From Saccoglossus kowalevskii (Eukaryota; Hemichordata; Enteropneusta; Harrimaniidae), in assembly GCF_000003605.2 (NCBI RefSeq), contig NW_003118439.1:14591-45783 (forward strand): 31,193 nt of DNA, in the 5' to 3' direction. Positions 1 through 9,876 of this stretch are shown here, piece after piece; position 1 is the first letter of the stretch; each line of letters starts with the position of its first letter. The notes below the pieces were generated by a model that did not search any database, had not been told where the DNA came from, and worked only from the letters and a program-made list of their open reading frames with translations. The position numbers and the translations under genes are program-made.

Positions 1-498
1 GGTTGTATCTACATCTGTGACATACCGAATGGTATCAGTGTTTGGATTCGGATCACCAAAATTCATATCCTTAACGGTTAAATCTGAAATGAGAGATTAG
101 ATAATCAGTAACCAAGGCAACTATAACACTATGTTTTATATTCTAAACTTTTTTATATCGATGATGGTTCCTGGTGTTTTCGTGGAATATTCTAACACCA
201 TTTTTTAAAAGTATGTTATAGGTATTTCTGCCACAATATGAATCTGGTAGACATTTTGTACATGACAAAATATAATTTGCGTAGGAGGTATTAATCAAAT
301 CAGCTGACCCACATTTATGTTGAGGAATATGACTATATTGTTGACATGACAACGTTTAGAATTTCTTTATTCACTCGACCATACATTCACACCGGGATCC
401 ACATAGACGACTTACCACAATGTTGTGCTGTAGTAACATATATCAACACAACCAACACAAGATAACCATTAAATACAAACTTCACTTTCATTCTTCAA
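1..498 (-). CDS. Secreted modular protein, 5' part (two exons, runs off the left edge)
   Basis: Exon 1 is 416-498, with ATG at 491-489. It encodes 25 residues that form a classic signal peptide: MKVKF, then a hydrophobic core around YLVLVVLIYVTTA, ending QHC. The exon closes with G|GTAAGT in phase 1. A pyrimidine-rich 3' splice site lies just before the exon at 499-501, so a non-coding 5' exon probably lies further upstream. Exon 2 begins at 83 after TTTCAG and continues past base 1. The joined codon is GAT (D), followed by LTVKDMNFGDPNPNTDT. The opening D-L-x-[VI], the P-x-P after it and the VDT motif match the start of module 1 in the gene at 6453-8296. Signal-exon length (76 coding nt) and phase are also identical, so the two are tandem paralogues. 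The function is unknown. The open frame in the intron (143-352) is not part of the gene. Confidence 0.72.
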
Positions 499-3400
499 CT
501 GCAACAAAATCAAAAGAGTTTTATTCTATTGATATATTGAGTTAACGTACCATGTTAACGAGTTAAGCTCTCGTACCAAAGGATCAAATGTTGGTGTTGA
601 GAGGGTCGTTATTTCTACTGGAGTGGTGCCTCCCACCAGACAGGGTGTATTTCCTCCTATTTTCTGACTTTACCCTCGCCTAACCTTCTTACGTTTCATT
701 GAACCAATTGCACGTCCCGTCATGGTAACAGTCGTTCAATGTTGATATTTATATTTTTTCTATTTCTGAGCTATTACCATTAAACAATTATGTACAACAA
801 TATTTGACCCGTACTTTCCAACGCTGCGTGGGACTTAAAAGGGTAGTGAATGATCGTAATAAGCAAATGGTGATCCAAAGAGGGTGAGCTATAAATGCAA
901 TGAATGTCCATTCACCATGGTAGTATGGTAGTAGCTTGAAACACTCGGACCGCCGTCCTCCGCCAAACAGCTACCCCCCCCTCCCCACCATATATTCTGA
1001 CTTACACCTACAATTAAAGTCCCAAAACTACATTGTTGATTTACTTGACCATGAAAACGTTCACGTTGCATTTGGAATTATATTTTTATCACTATTTCTT
1101 CAATAGGTATTCATAGCAAATTATATTTTTCTAATAACGATTTTTCTATAGAAATATTGAAGATACATCTAATCCGTTGACCAAAGATTCAGGAGAGTTT
1201 TTGCTAAAATAAGCATCAAAATTTCTTAGCGTTCTTATACACACAGATTTCAAAAATGAGCTTGTCTTGCAATGATAAAGAATCGTTCAAAACAGTTCTG
1301 GACCGAGACAATGATTCGAATCACCACCAAAATGTAATAGATACTTCCTTGGGCGAAGACAGAGTAATCCGTATATAACTTTTTCCGTAATGTTGTTGTA
1401 ACAACCCAATGCGTGACATTGGCACGCAATGTATGAAGTAATATTTGTACATTTGATGTTCCTAGATCCCGTCCATTGTCAATATCTGTGTATCAGGCAA
1501 TCGTCATTGCGACGGAGAAAATATCTATTGAATCTATGCAGCGACAATGAGGAAAGGATACTTACATATATGTATTCACCGTAAAGTTTAGTCTGAACAC
1601 TATCATTCACTGTTACAATTGGAATACTTAACCTTCAGTCTGCGCCATAACAATACTTTTACATGAAAGAAATGAGCATTCCCTTGAGATTCTGAGTGGG
1701 CCGTTGTGTGGTATGCACGTAATGCCTGGTAACAACTAAGATACATTGTATTAGTTCGCGTACGTAATAATATATAGATTAGTCGTACAGTGCCTGAACA
1801 CCTCAAAATCGTATTGTACACAACCGTGGTTGCTCGAGTAAACATGTTTGGACACTACCGCTTGAACTCAAGACAGAATGTTGGATGAAAAATGTGAATA
1901 TATCGTAAACATTGTCGTTATTGAGTTTATTTAAATTTTGTGGAAAAGTGCTGAATGGTCTAAAAAAGGAAAAACATGAATTTCTGTGACTGCCATTTGT
2001 TGCCAGGGATGAAGGATATAGGATATAGTGAGTTTTGGAGATCTGCCAATGATTGAGTCAAACAACCGGTCTTGGTTGCTGTGCTTGTTTATCCATTTTT
2101 AAGAGCAGATAGGAGAAACGTCTGTAAAGTTAATTGATTGCCGCGCATAGCATAGCTCCAATAGACAAATTGCGGAAAATGTCACGTGGTATTTTTGTTC
2201 AAGTACGTCTTTCGTTCGAAGCCATTTTTGCAATAATCGCTAAAATTGTTCCCAAATATCTATCTATAGCACCAGAATAAGTTTGCATTAATTTAACGAA
2301 TCTGTTTGTATAAACGAGACGGTGACGGTGCACCAGAAACCCGCAAATAGTCTATTACTATAGGAGGACTATTTCTGCTCCTACATAATTGAGAAATTAT
2401 GCGGTCAGTATACATTTAACAACTATTGTTTGTTTATTTATTGACTTACTAGTAGTTGTTGTATAAAAAATACGCATATATGTTATATAGGGAAGAAGTG
2501 TGCTAACTCTATATTGCATTTTGCAAAGGATTGTGGGATAGAAAATTAAACTATAGAGGGCGTTTAGGGAGAACTAATATACTAGTATTTTCCATCCACC
2601 CCTGGGCTAACATCAACTGTAAACCACTCCTGTTTTCAAGCAACGCGTTAGTTTTTTTTTAATTGTGTGGCTATGTTGTTGGATTTTCCATTAATTTCAC
2701 TTGGAAGATTGTTTTGAAGATTTTGAAGAGTTTGAATCATAATGAAACCTATACATGTAGTATAACTATTAATGTTCCAGTATAACTATTAATGACAGAG
2801 CCTATCATATTATAGTGTACGTCGATCACGGATAATAGTTTCAATGCAGCTCAGGGAAACTGTAAATAAACAGTATGACATTTACCTGATGTAGAGAGAC
2901 GCTGCCTTGGGATTTGCGACCAACGTTACCGAGAATTGGGAATTAGAAGTTCTTGTTTTTCAGCCTGACTTCACGTAATCTGTCACTGACCGTATGTTGT
3001 AACAAACGATAAATCATGAAATTGATTTATGGACATCGTGTCACATTTTTGACCCTGTAATCACCAAAAGCCAACATACTCGAATATAACCGTGCTTATC
3101 GTATAATAATCAGTAATAAAGTGATTTTACGAGATACTCAATACCCACAAGTAGATAGATATGTATCCGTAGTAACAACTATCATTGTACCTGATGTGAT
3201 GGTCGGTGTGGGTTGCTGCGCCCTTTTAGTTTGCATTCGAATGGACCACTTTCCCGGGAGTAGCGAGAATCGGGTTCAGAGAAACGTCATGGCGGAAAAC
3301 ACAAACATGTCATTATGCTGATACACGATAGAAGGGTAGATTTATTTTATTGACGTCGACTGGTACATCCAGAACCACAATGTCACGCGTGCAAGTTTAC

Positions 3401-4205
3401 GTTACACCCCAAAACGGTATGTGCGCGCATCACCTTAGACTTCCTGAAAAGTGGTCTGTGAACCCGTAGGCATACGTCCTAGTGGATCCGAGAGCGCAAT
3501 AACACTTGTCGATATGTGGCGATATCTTTTGGGTGAGTATATTCTGGATTCACCTATGCAACTAAATCATTGGGGCTCCGTGCGTTGCTTCCACGCTTTT
3601 GGGCACAGACGTGAAATGGAACGTGAATACACGACTGTGTTGCAATAACGCTGGCTGGAGTGAATACGTAATGACACGGAATCATTAGAGAAACATTTCG
3701 AATTTGGGGCAATTGGATTATTATGTAAATTTAGCGCTATAACTATTTTCTATTTCCTAAGTGATGGATTACAAGTTCAAATTTTATATACCTTTGAGCA
3801 AACGAAACCTCGCGAAAGTGTTAGCGAGTTGATACTAGTATTTTCAGAAACAAAAACCTTTGTCCACCGACAGTTATCAATGGATGCTCAGACACACATC
3901 TAATACAACATTTGTTGGCTGAGGATCTCGAGAAACAGTTTCGTTTTTAGTGGAGAATACAGTAGAGAACACCTAGGCGATGCGTCGTGTTGGGCGGTGG
4001 TTCCTGGTTCACGATGGTCACCGCGCAAAGGACGCCGGGAACTCCGAACGTGAAGTTCAGAAACAAACGCATTGCGTCACACGCGTGATGCGTATCCATG
4101 TTCCATTCCAAACGCAGAACACTTTCATACAGCCATACTTTGTAAGTGTGAAAGCAACGTTTGTCACAGTCTCCGCATTTACTTTGTCATTCAGAAAACG
4201 CAATC
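492..4205. other. Intergenic, no gene recognised
   Basis: The stretch is CpG-rich and has only short open frames without splice-supported continuity or family motifs. A 16-nt phrase (agtataactattaatg) occurs twice in tandem near 2758-2794. At about 2885-2990 the minus strand shows a pyrimidine-poor exon-like segment followed by CAG|GTAAAT. It could be a non-coding 5' exon of the gene at 1-498, but nothing else supports that. Plus-strand open frames at 3121-3321 and 3451-3648 begin with GTG and show no recognisable features. Confidence 0.5.
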
Positions 4206-4664
4206 ATGTTTTCGTGCTGTATACGCGTACCAAATTCAGTAGGCGTGATGCCAGACTACGATGAGGGCGGTATGTCTGCAGGACCAACACCGGGACCAGC
4301 AGTCAGATCGGCGAAGGCATTTTGTGCAAGACCGGAAAAGAAAGAAACAAATTGGAGAAGAGCGTTGAGGTCACTGTTTCGTCGTTTGATAGGACGTGAG
4401 ACGAAAGTCAAAGAGATTCACCTGAACAGCGGACATTGTGAGAACAAGTCAGAGGAAAATGCCCATCAAGGGATCGACGATGAATTACTATTCCGTCCAG
4501 ACAATCCGCCTCCTGTCGCTCATACACCAACTCCATTGCCGTACACACCGCCACCAACGCCTGAAAATAGCTTGCCGCCTCTCAATGTCGACAGAATACC
4601 AGCCTGGTATAATTCAGAACCACTTCCTAACTTTTTAGCATATGAAAATGCATTTTTGAGTTGA
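4206..4664 (+). CDS. Proline-rich, basic, single-exon hypothetical protein (152 aa)
   Basis: The first ATG of the frame is at 4206, with A at -3; the frame is open further upstream, but without an ATG. The product starts MFSCC, a possible palmitoylated N-terminus. Next come a short acidic/glycine stretch (DYDEGG), a strongly basic segment at about residues 50-70 (NWRRALRSLFRRLIGRETKVK), and a proline-rich region at about 105-130 with repeated PTP and PPP motifs that resemble SH3/WW ligands. The C-terminus ends LAYENAFLS. There is no signal peptide or membrane segment. An AATAAA lies 195 nt after the stop. I do not recognise a family. Evidence for a real gene is the length of the frame, its structured composition and the downstream poly(A) signal. 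Against it are its isolation, the lack of splice sites and the overlap of another frame (3980-4264). A membrane-tethered adaptor-like role would be speculation. Confidence 0.45.
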   Translation: MFSCCIRVPNSVGVMPDYDEGGMSAGPTPGPAVRSAKAFCARPEKKETNWRRALRSLFRRLIGRETKVKEIHLNSGHCENKSEENAHQGIDDELLFRPDNPPPVAHTPTPLPYTPPPTPENSLPPLNVDRIPAWYNSEPLPNFLAYENAFLS

Positions 4665-4858
4665 AGCCTGGATTATCGCGTACAGGTCTGCTAGTGTAGA
4701 GACGATCGGTGGGGTTTGGTGCGTTCATTATACATGTAGCCAGCTGTATGCGGTACACGTCCATCAGGTAAATAACATTTCTACGTGTTGTCAATTATAC
4801 CATCAGTTAACCCATAACATTGTAGTGTGTAGTTTCACTAAAATTATAGCCGGTTACA

Positions 4859-4864
4859 AATAAA
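4859..4864 (+). promoter_or_regulatory. AATAAA poly(A) signal candidate
   Basis: This is the first canonical hexamer downstream of the plus-strand ORF at 4206-4664. It is followed by a T-rich stretch. It is consistent with, but does not prove, transcription of that ORF. Confidence 0.4.
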
Positions 4865-5602
4865 TTTTATTTTGCATTTCAGTGTCGGCTCCACGTACGT
4901 ATATGGGCGCGTATTGGCGCTGTTCAGCTGTCATTGCCTGGTGAAGATGAAATAATGAAAACTGAACATGTGTGACGTAACACTTACTAAGGTAACTAAA
5001 TATTTATATGAACTTAGACTAAGAGTACTGATTATATATAATGCAATATCTTTTAAAAGCTGCGTTTTAAACCTCTCACACTTTTTGGTGAGCGTTGTAA
5101 ATTGTATTATCAGTCTGGTGCATACGTCCCTGGAATTACCACACAGTGCATTCTTTCCTTGCCAAACCGTAGCCGAATTGTTAATTTGTTTTTCTTACGT
5201 TACAGGTCAGGATTTCACGGAAAACTTGAAATTGCCGCCAACTGGAGTGTAGTATTTCAATATAACCATAACGCCTTATCATACAATTTCTGTAAAATAT
5301 CACAATTCGAGTATACGCTGTATTTTTTAAACTACTAGTATTTTATTCTTATTAAAAATAATCTTTATGAATATTGATTTTGATATGGTAACTTATTAGA
5401 GATAAACTTGCTTGTGTAATTTTCTGTTTGATCCATGTACAATAACTAGGGTACTGACTATACTAGTATGTCAGAAATCAACGTGGTTTCGAGAAAGAGA
5501 AAATAAAATAGAAAAAATCAAATCAAATCCTTCTATTGGCTGCTGTATTAGCTTGATTAAATACAGAAAACTAATGCGCATGCGTTCTGGTTTCACGTAT
5601 AC

Positions 5603-5645
5603 GGTCAAGCATGGAAGGTACCGTTAGTACCTTCCATGGGTCAAG
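5603..5645. repeat. Perfect 12-bp-arm hairpin flanked by 7-bp direct repeats
   Basis: Arms are catggaaggtac (5610-5621) and gtaccttccatg (5627-5638) with a 5-nt loop (cgtta). The sequence ggtcaag occurs directly on both sides, at 5603-5609 and 5639-5645. The layout looks like a tiny palindrome inserted with target-site duplication, or the footprint left by excision of a larger element. Confidence 0.7.
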
Positions 5646-5821
5646 TAATTAAAATCTCGAATACTGCTGTGCTTGTAGCCAAACCAATATTTCTTTATTT
5701 TATAATAAATGTTGAGAAGATGCAATATCAGACAACATTATATATTCTTAACTATTAACATTGTCCCTTTTATCTGACGTGGTTTCCTTCAATCCAAAAC
5801 AAAATAGAAATTCTTCAAATT

Positions 5822-6007
5822 GGGGATGCCCGGTGGCCGAGGGGAAGACGTGTAGTGGCGTGAAGCTAGGCGATTAGGTGCCGTACGCGAGCGCCGGTTC
5901 GAGTCACGCACGCAGTACGTATTTACTATAATTAGACATAGTCTTTACCTTGCCGTTTATTCGGTGTTATTTGCTTACTTTACTTCCTATGTCGACAGCA
6001 ACTATGA
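5822..6007 (+). mobile_element. tRNA-derived SINE, copy 1
   Basis: The head carries RNA polymerase III internal promoter boxes. The A box is TGGCCGAGGGG at 5834-5844, as in tRNA-Ser/Leu type sequences. The B box is GGTTCGAGTCA at 5896-5906. A tRNA-unrelated tail runs to 6007. All 186 bases are identical to copy 2, which indicates recent duplication or two recent insertions. No clear target-site duplication or poly(A) tail is visible. Confidence 0.75.
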
Positions 6008-6190
6008 GTTTAAAAATTATTTCTCAGTACTTATTCACTGTTAAAATGCTGTACCATTACTTTCACCATCCTACTACAGCCAGATCTGAAGGCCTTTGCC
6101 GCATTCTGGCCATGCTGTGTGGCGCGTATCGCGTGGACGGGTTTCACGTTCTCTGCACGTAATAAGCTCGGTTATTAAGCATCCTTTTTT
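6008..6190. other. 183-bp spacer between the SINE copies
   Basis: It carries no gene. Open frames cross it on both strands but lie mostly in repeat sequence. If the SINE pair arose by tandem duplication, the unit would be 369 bp (SINE plus this spacer). The sequence after copy 2 does not resume the spacer sequence, so the second unit would be partial. Confidence 0.5.
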
Positions 6191-6376
6191 GGGGATGCCC
6201 GGTGGCCGAGGGGAAGACGTGTAGTGGCGTGAAGCTAGGCGATTAGGTGCCGTACGCGAGCGCCGGTTCGAGTCACGCACGCAGTACGTATTTACTATAA
6301 TTAGACATAGTCTTTACCTTGCCGTTTATTCGGTGTTATTTGCTTACTTTACTTCCTATGTCGACAGCAACTATGA
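6191..6376 (+). mobile_element. tRNA-derived SINE, copy 2
   Basis: It is identical to copy 1 over 186 bases at an offset of 369. The A box is at 6203-6213 and the B box at 6265-6275. Its tail lies 77 nt past the stop codon of the minus-strand gene at 6453-8296. Read on the minus strand it supplies AATAAA at 6330-6325, a possible poly(A) signal for that gene. Confidence 0.75.
6325..6330 (-). promoter_or_regulatory. AATAAA poly(A) signal candidate inside the SINE
   Basis: On the minus strand this is the first canonical hexamer downstream of the stop at 6453, about 125 nt away. The same hexamer recurs in SINE copy 1 at 5956-5961. Confidence 0.35.
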
Positions 6377-6452
6377 ACTCGGTATGAGTGGCGATTTAAA
6401 TGTATTTCAAAAAAATAATTAAATAAGAAAACAGAATGAAGTAAGCATTTCG

Positions 6453-8296
6453 TTATGTCAGGTACGTGGCTATAATAAACACTGTTAAAACACGTGTAGT
6501 GATTGGAGCAGAAAGTGTGGTAGCAGCGTGGTTGGCCGCTTTCATCGTTTCATCCGGACACTCTATATAACCTATACCGTCACCGAACGAGTGACAAATC
6601 ACGTTATTGGTGTCGTCTTCGTTAAGTGTCGCATCGGGACCTAAAAATGAAATACACGTCAAAAATGTAACTTGAATGAAATTGTGATAAATAAACATTG
6701 ACAAAAAGACCCAAAGACAGAGTTATTCTTAATATGTAATTCTACTAACACTGACCTGTTAAGAACTTGACACAGAAATACTTGTATTTATAGCATTCGT
6801 ACGAAGGTATGTATAGCGTAGCTTTTAGTTCAAGGGTCACTTCAGCCCATTCGCCAATAACAGCGTTGACGTCACCGTTCAAATATATTAATGAACCGCT
6901 GAGATCGTACACGGTTGTGGCATCCTCGTCCGTGGCACTGGAAACAAAAACTTTTAGTTCATTGGCCTCGTTCGCAGAAACTATTTTTCCACCACCTGCA
7001 TTTCTCAGGATGAGTTGCATTGTCACATCTGTACGGCTTGCGTAGGTAAAGTTTGAGACATCGGAGAAGATATGCAGAAATGACGGGATTATATCTGAAA
7101 TAGTAATGACAAAATTAATTTAAGAACTTGAAGATGCAAGACCCGATGGAGGACACACACGCCCCTACGTTAAATTATGATACAATCCGAGTCGTAACTG
7201 TTTGTCTGAATCTAACGACTTTATGATAATTAATCAGAGTGCATAATTCCACAACTATATAAGCGTCGGTGGTTTTCCATTTAATGTACATTTATTATTA
7301 TATTTTCAGATCATATACAATTAAATCTCACCTGGCGGGCAGTTTGTCAAACCGGCAGCGTTACCACCTGGTCCGTTGGCAAATCGCAGACACGCCATAT
7401 TATTAGTGACGTCATCGTCGGTGTACACACCTTGGTCTTCTACTAACATCAGACACAAATGGCTGTGAGTGGAGCATTTTTCACCTGGATATCGCAGTAA
7501 ATAATTGCTGGATATAAAGAAGTGGTTACTCGACGAATCGGTGAGAGTACTGTCCAGGGACGCCGCCAAATTATCTATACTTGAGCTGATGTTGAAAGTC
7601 GTGACCTTTATAGGGTCAATCATATTGCCGTTTGCGCTGATGGCGCTGATGTACATTTTCACGTCATAGTTATTGTCTGCCCCGGATGTTGGGAGGTCGT
7701 CCGGTCCGTTATTTCTAACGTAGAATGTCGCCAAACGTACGACTGTGTCGACATTTTGAAGGAAGTCTGTACTTGTGTCATCTGGGTAAGGATTGGACAT
7801 CGAAAACTCGTAGATTTCTAGATCTGTATCAAACAACAAGTAAAAACAATTAGAACTAGAAATGAGCACATCGCGTTGTGTGCTGGTAACGCCACATGTA
7901 ACATTATTTTTTTTTAAATAGACCGCCTTACTTTTATAAAATGTTTTTGAGACTGCAAGTGATCCTGGATCAGGATTGTACAAATATTGGACGTTTAACA
8001 AAATATTGCGAATACAGAAAACTGTTGGTTTCTGAATTATCATGAAGTTCGCGCGACATCCTAGTTCGCGAGTTACAATTACAGTGAGGTTTGTCTTTTA
8101 CTGACGCATGCGTGGGTGTTGTAGTATGTATCATTTATATATTATAAACTGTTTCCTTCCCGTAATATAATTATATGTAAACGAAATTATTTTTTCTGCA
8201 TGAGAGGAGACTTACCACATTGTAATGTCGATGATTTCAATACTAGCATCGACAGAAAAACGAAACGTATTTGTACACACACTTCTACCATAGTAC
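6453..8296 (-). CDS. Secreted two-module protein with C-terminal hydrophobic tail (probable GPI anchor), complete
   Basis: There are four exons: 8216-8296 (ATG at 8291), 7332-7823, 6756-7094 and 6453-6640 (stop TAA). All three introns are phase 1, and the coding length is 1095 nt (364 aa). Residues 1-25 are a signal peptide with core FVFLSMLVL. Two modules follow. Module 1 starts DLEIYEFSM and module 2 starts DIIPSFLHIF. Each ends with the same cysteine frame, C-x6-C-x20-C-x(11-16)-C-P, with an acidic D-D-x-x-NN or DDTNN motif before the third cysteine. The start (DLxI), a mid N-N/N-x-G segment and the acidic-NN end recall the CARDB class of Ig-like folds, but this is a motif impression only. 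NFT and NIS are possible N-glycosylation sites. The tail TTRVLTVFIIATYLT ends the protein with no cytoplasmic part, as in GPI-anchored proteins. It is a paralogue of the gene at 1-498. The role is unknown. Confidence 0.82.
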
Positions 8297-9000
8297 CTGA
8301 AATTATACCAAGACGTTAGATGATACAATACTACGCACACCAATCAAGTATGGTGGAAATGAATTGGAAACTTACCTCAAAGCTACGCAAACTTGAATGT
8401 ACGAGTATACTAGTATACGTCTTAGTTTGTACTTGCTCTTATAATGAACTTGACAAGACGGGACAAATATTTTCAATTCGGTCATATTATCATGACACTG
8501 GAAAACCACGTTTATTGGTTGTAAACAGTTGATTGTACTGTGCCGATATAATGTGCTTTGTTCGTTGTGTGGCTGTTAAAAAGGAAATTTAATTAAACTT
8601 GAAAGTCTAGATTATGGTGTTGCAACCATAGCCATAGAAACGAAATTCACACCATGCACGGTATTTAGCACATCGTTGTCAGCTTTGGTGTGGTTCAGTG
8701 TTATTTGATTCACGAATCAGTTCAGTACATCGACACGTTCTATGTACTTGTACCGACACGTTGTCCAGGCTGGTATTTTGGGTAGAACTTATGAAAATAT
8801 TTCACCTTTAAACAGTTTGTTAACATCTGTTCACCGTGACTGTAAAGGTGAACAACTGACCTATGTTGGTACCTTACAAAGCATACATATTGGCTTCTCC
8901 GATCTTATTTTTTTGTCTCAGAAAGTTACAGTTTTCAAGAAGAAACAGTCAGACAAGCCGGTAGGCTGATTGTCGATCCGCGAGGGAACGCAAAAAATAA
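8297..9000. other. Upstream intergenic region, no gene recognised
   Basis: A 3' splice site (TTTCAG at 8297 and above, minus strand) means the first non-coding exon and the promoter of the secreted-protein gene should lie here or further right; I could not place them. A small hairpin (tgttcacc...ggtgaaca) lies near 8828-8853. Open frames at 8320-8532 and 8742-8969 show no features. Confidence 0.4.
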
Positions 9001-9670
9001 TTTTGTTGGCATTGCCATGGCAACGGTAGAACATCATTTTTTTTTGTCAATTTTTCCGACTAACTTTAGTGCAGTTGTGATCAGCCTATCAACAGTGAAC
9101 AGGATTGGTTCGCGAAAAACAAATCAAGGAAAAGGTTATACGTATACGTACAGATATGCATACAAGCCGACAGCCCGAAAGGTTCTCTGCTAGGCCTGAC
9201 AATACTTACATTGGATCAACTCCAGAAAAAGTTTGTTAGACGCGAAAAGCATAGTATCGACCCAGTGGAAGCACTGGTATCGACTCAAACACAAAATAGT
9301 AACTTTAGACACACTCAATCAGAGCAATATGAGATATGTCCGAAAATTATTCTCAAAGATTTATTTCGCGGGGCCGCAAATTCAGACTTAGGGTGTTGCC
9401 ATGGCAACGTTAGAACATAATTTCCTTCCAAAATGCGGGTTGGACCTGCCTGTCAAGTTTGAACAAAATCGGCCACCTAAAAAAGTTGAAATGCCGTTTC
9501 TGACGAAAAAGTTGACCAAGGGTTGGCGAAGAACAAAAATAACAAGAAACAAGAAACATTTGACGCGAAGGTGGAAACAAAGTTTTTTGGCTGTTACCAT
9601 GGTAGTGGTGAGCAAATTTTTTTTTCAGATTTTCATCTAAATAGTATACACATGCGACTTTCCTGTCAAG
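9001..9670. repeat. Decayed interspersed repeat with palindromic GTTGCCATGGCAAC cores
   Basis: The core palindrome occurs three times: ATTGCCATGGCAAC (9011-9024), GTTGCCATGGCAAC (9395-9408) and the diverged GTTACCATGGTAGT (9593-9606). The last two are followed by related text: cctgtcaagtttgaacaaa at 9449 and cctgtcaagctttaaataa at 9662. This indicates a degenerate tandem pair about 200 bp apart. A short cagacagacaagcagacag stretch follows. The open frames across this stretch are repeat, not genes. Confidence 0.55.
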
Positions 9671-9791
9671 CTTTAAATAATCGGCCCAGTCAAAGAAAAA
9701 TCACAGAAGACTTAACACGTGCGTGCGGGCAGACAGACAAGCAGACAGAAGTAATCTGACAAGTCAGATAAACTTATACATTAATGTTACT

Positions 9792-9795
9792 AAAA
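9792..9795 (-). terminator. Pol III T-run terminator of tRNA-Lys
   Basis: TTTT on the minus strand, 10 nt past the 3' end of the tRNA. Confidence 0.7.
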
Positions 9796-9804
9796 TAACG
9801 TCAC

Positions 9805-9876
9805 GCCCAACGTGGGGCTCGAACCCACGACCCTGGGATTAAGAGTCCCATGCTCTACCGACTGAGCTAGCCGGGC
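9805..9876 (-). tRNA. tRNA-Lys(CTT)
   Basis: A 72-nt cloverleaf. The acceptor stem pairs GCCCGGC with GTTGGGC (two G-T pairs). The D arm is GCTC/GAGC. The anticodon stem is TGGGA/TCCCA with loop CTCTTAA, anticodon CTT, which reads AAG (Lys). The variable loop is GGGTC. The T arm is GTGGG/CCCAC with loop TTCGAGC. The A box (TAGCTCAGTCGG) and B box (GGTTCGAGCC) are intact, there is no intron and CCA is not encoded, as expected for a nuclear eukaryotic tRNA. A T-run terminator follows. It appears functional. Confidence 0.97.

Larger units (their letters stand above)
4665..5821. other. Intergenic, AT-rich, no gene recognised
   Basis: Open frames at 4968-5252, 5102-5338 and 5412-5627 lack features of real proteins and overlap each other in different frames. 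The only structured element is the short perfect hairpin at 5610-5638. Confidence 0.5.

Noticed and set aside
5822-6376. Direct repeats as LTRs of a small retroelement
   Set aside because: The repeats have tRNA promoter boxes, lack TG...CA ends and a primer-binding site, and the 183-bp interior codes nothing.
7321-8043. Full 240-residue open frame starting MIIQKPTVF
   Set aside because: Only the part from 7823 down is exon. The upstream 70 residues are intron, as shown by the phase-1 signal-peptide exon at 8216-8296.
9388-9759. Several overlapping lysine-rich frames on both strands
   Set aside because: All lie in the decayed repeat with palindromic cores.
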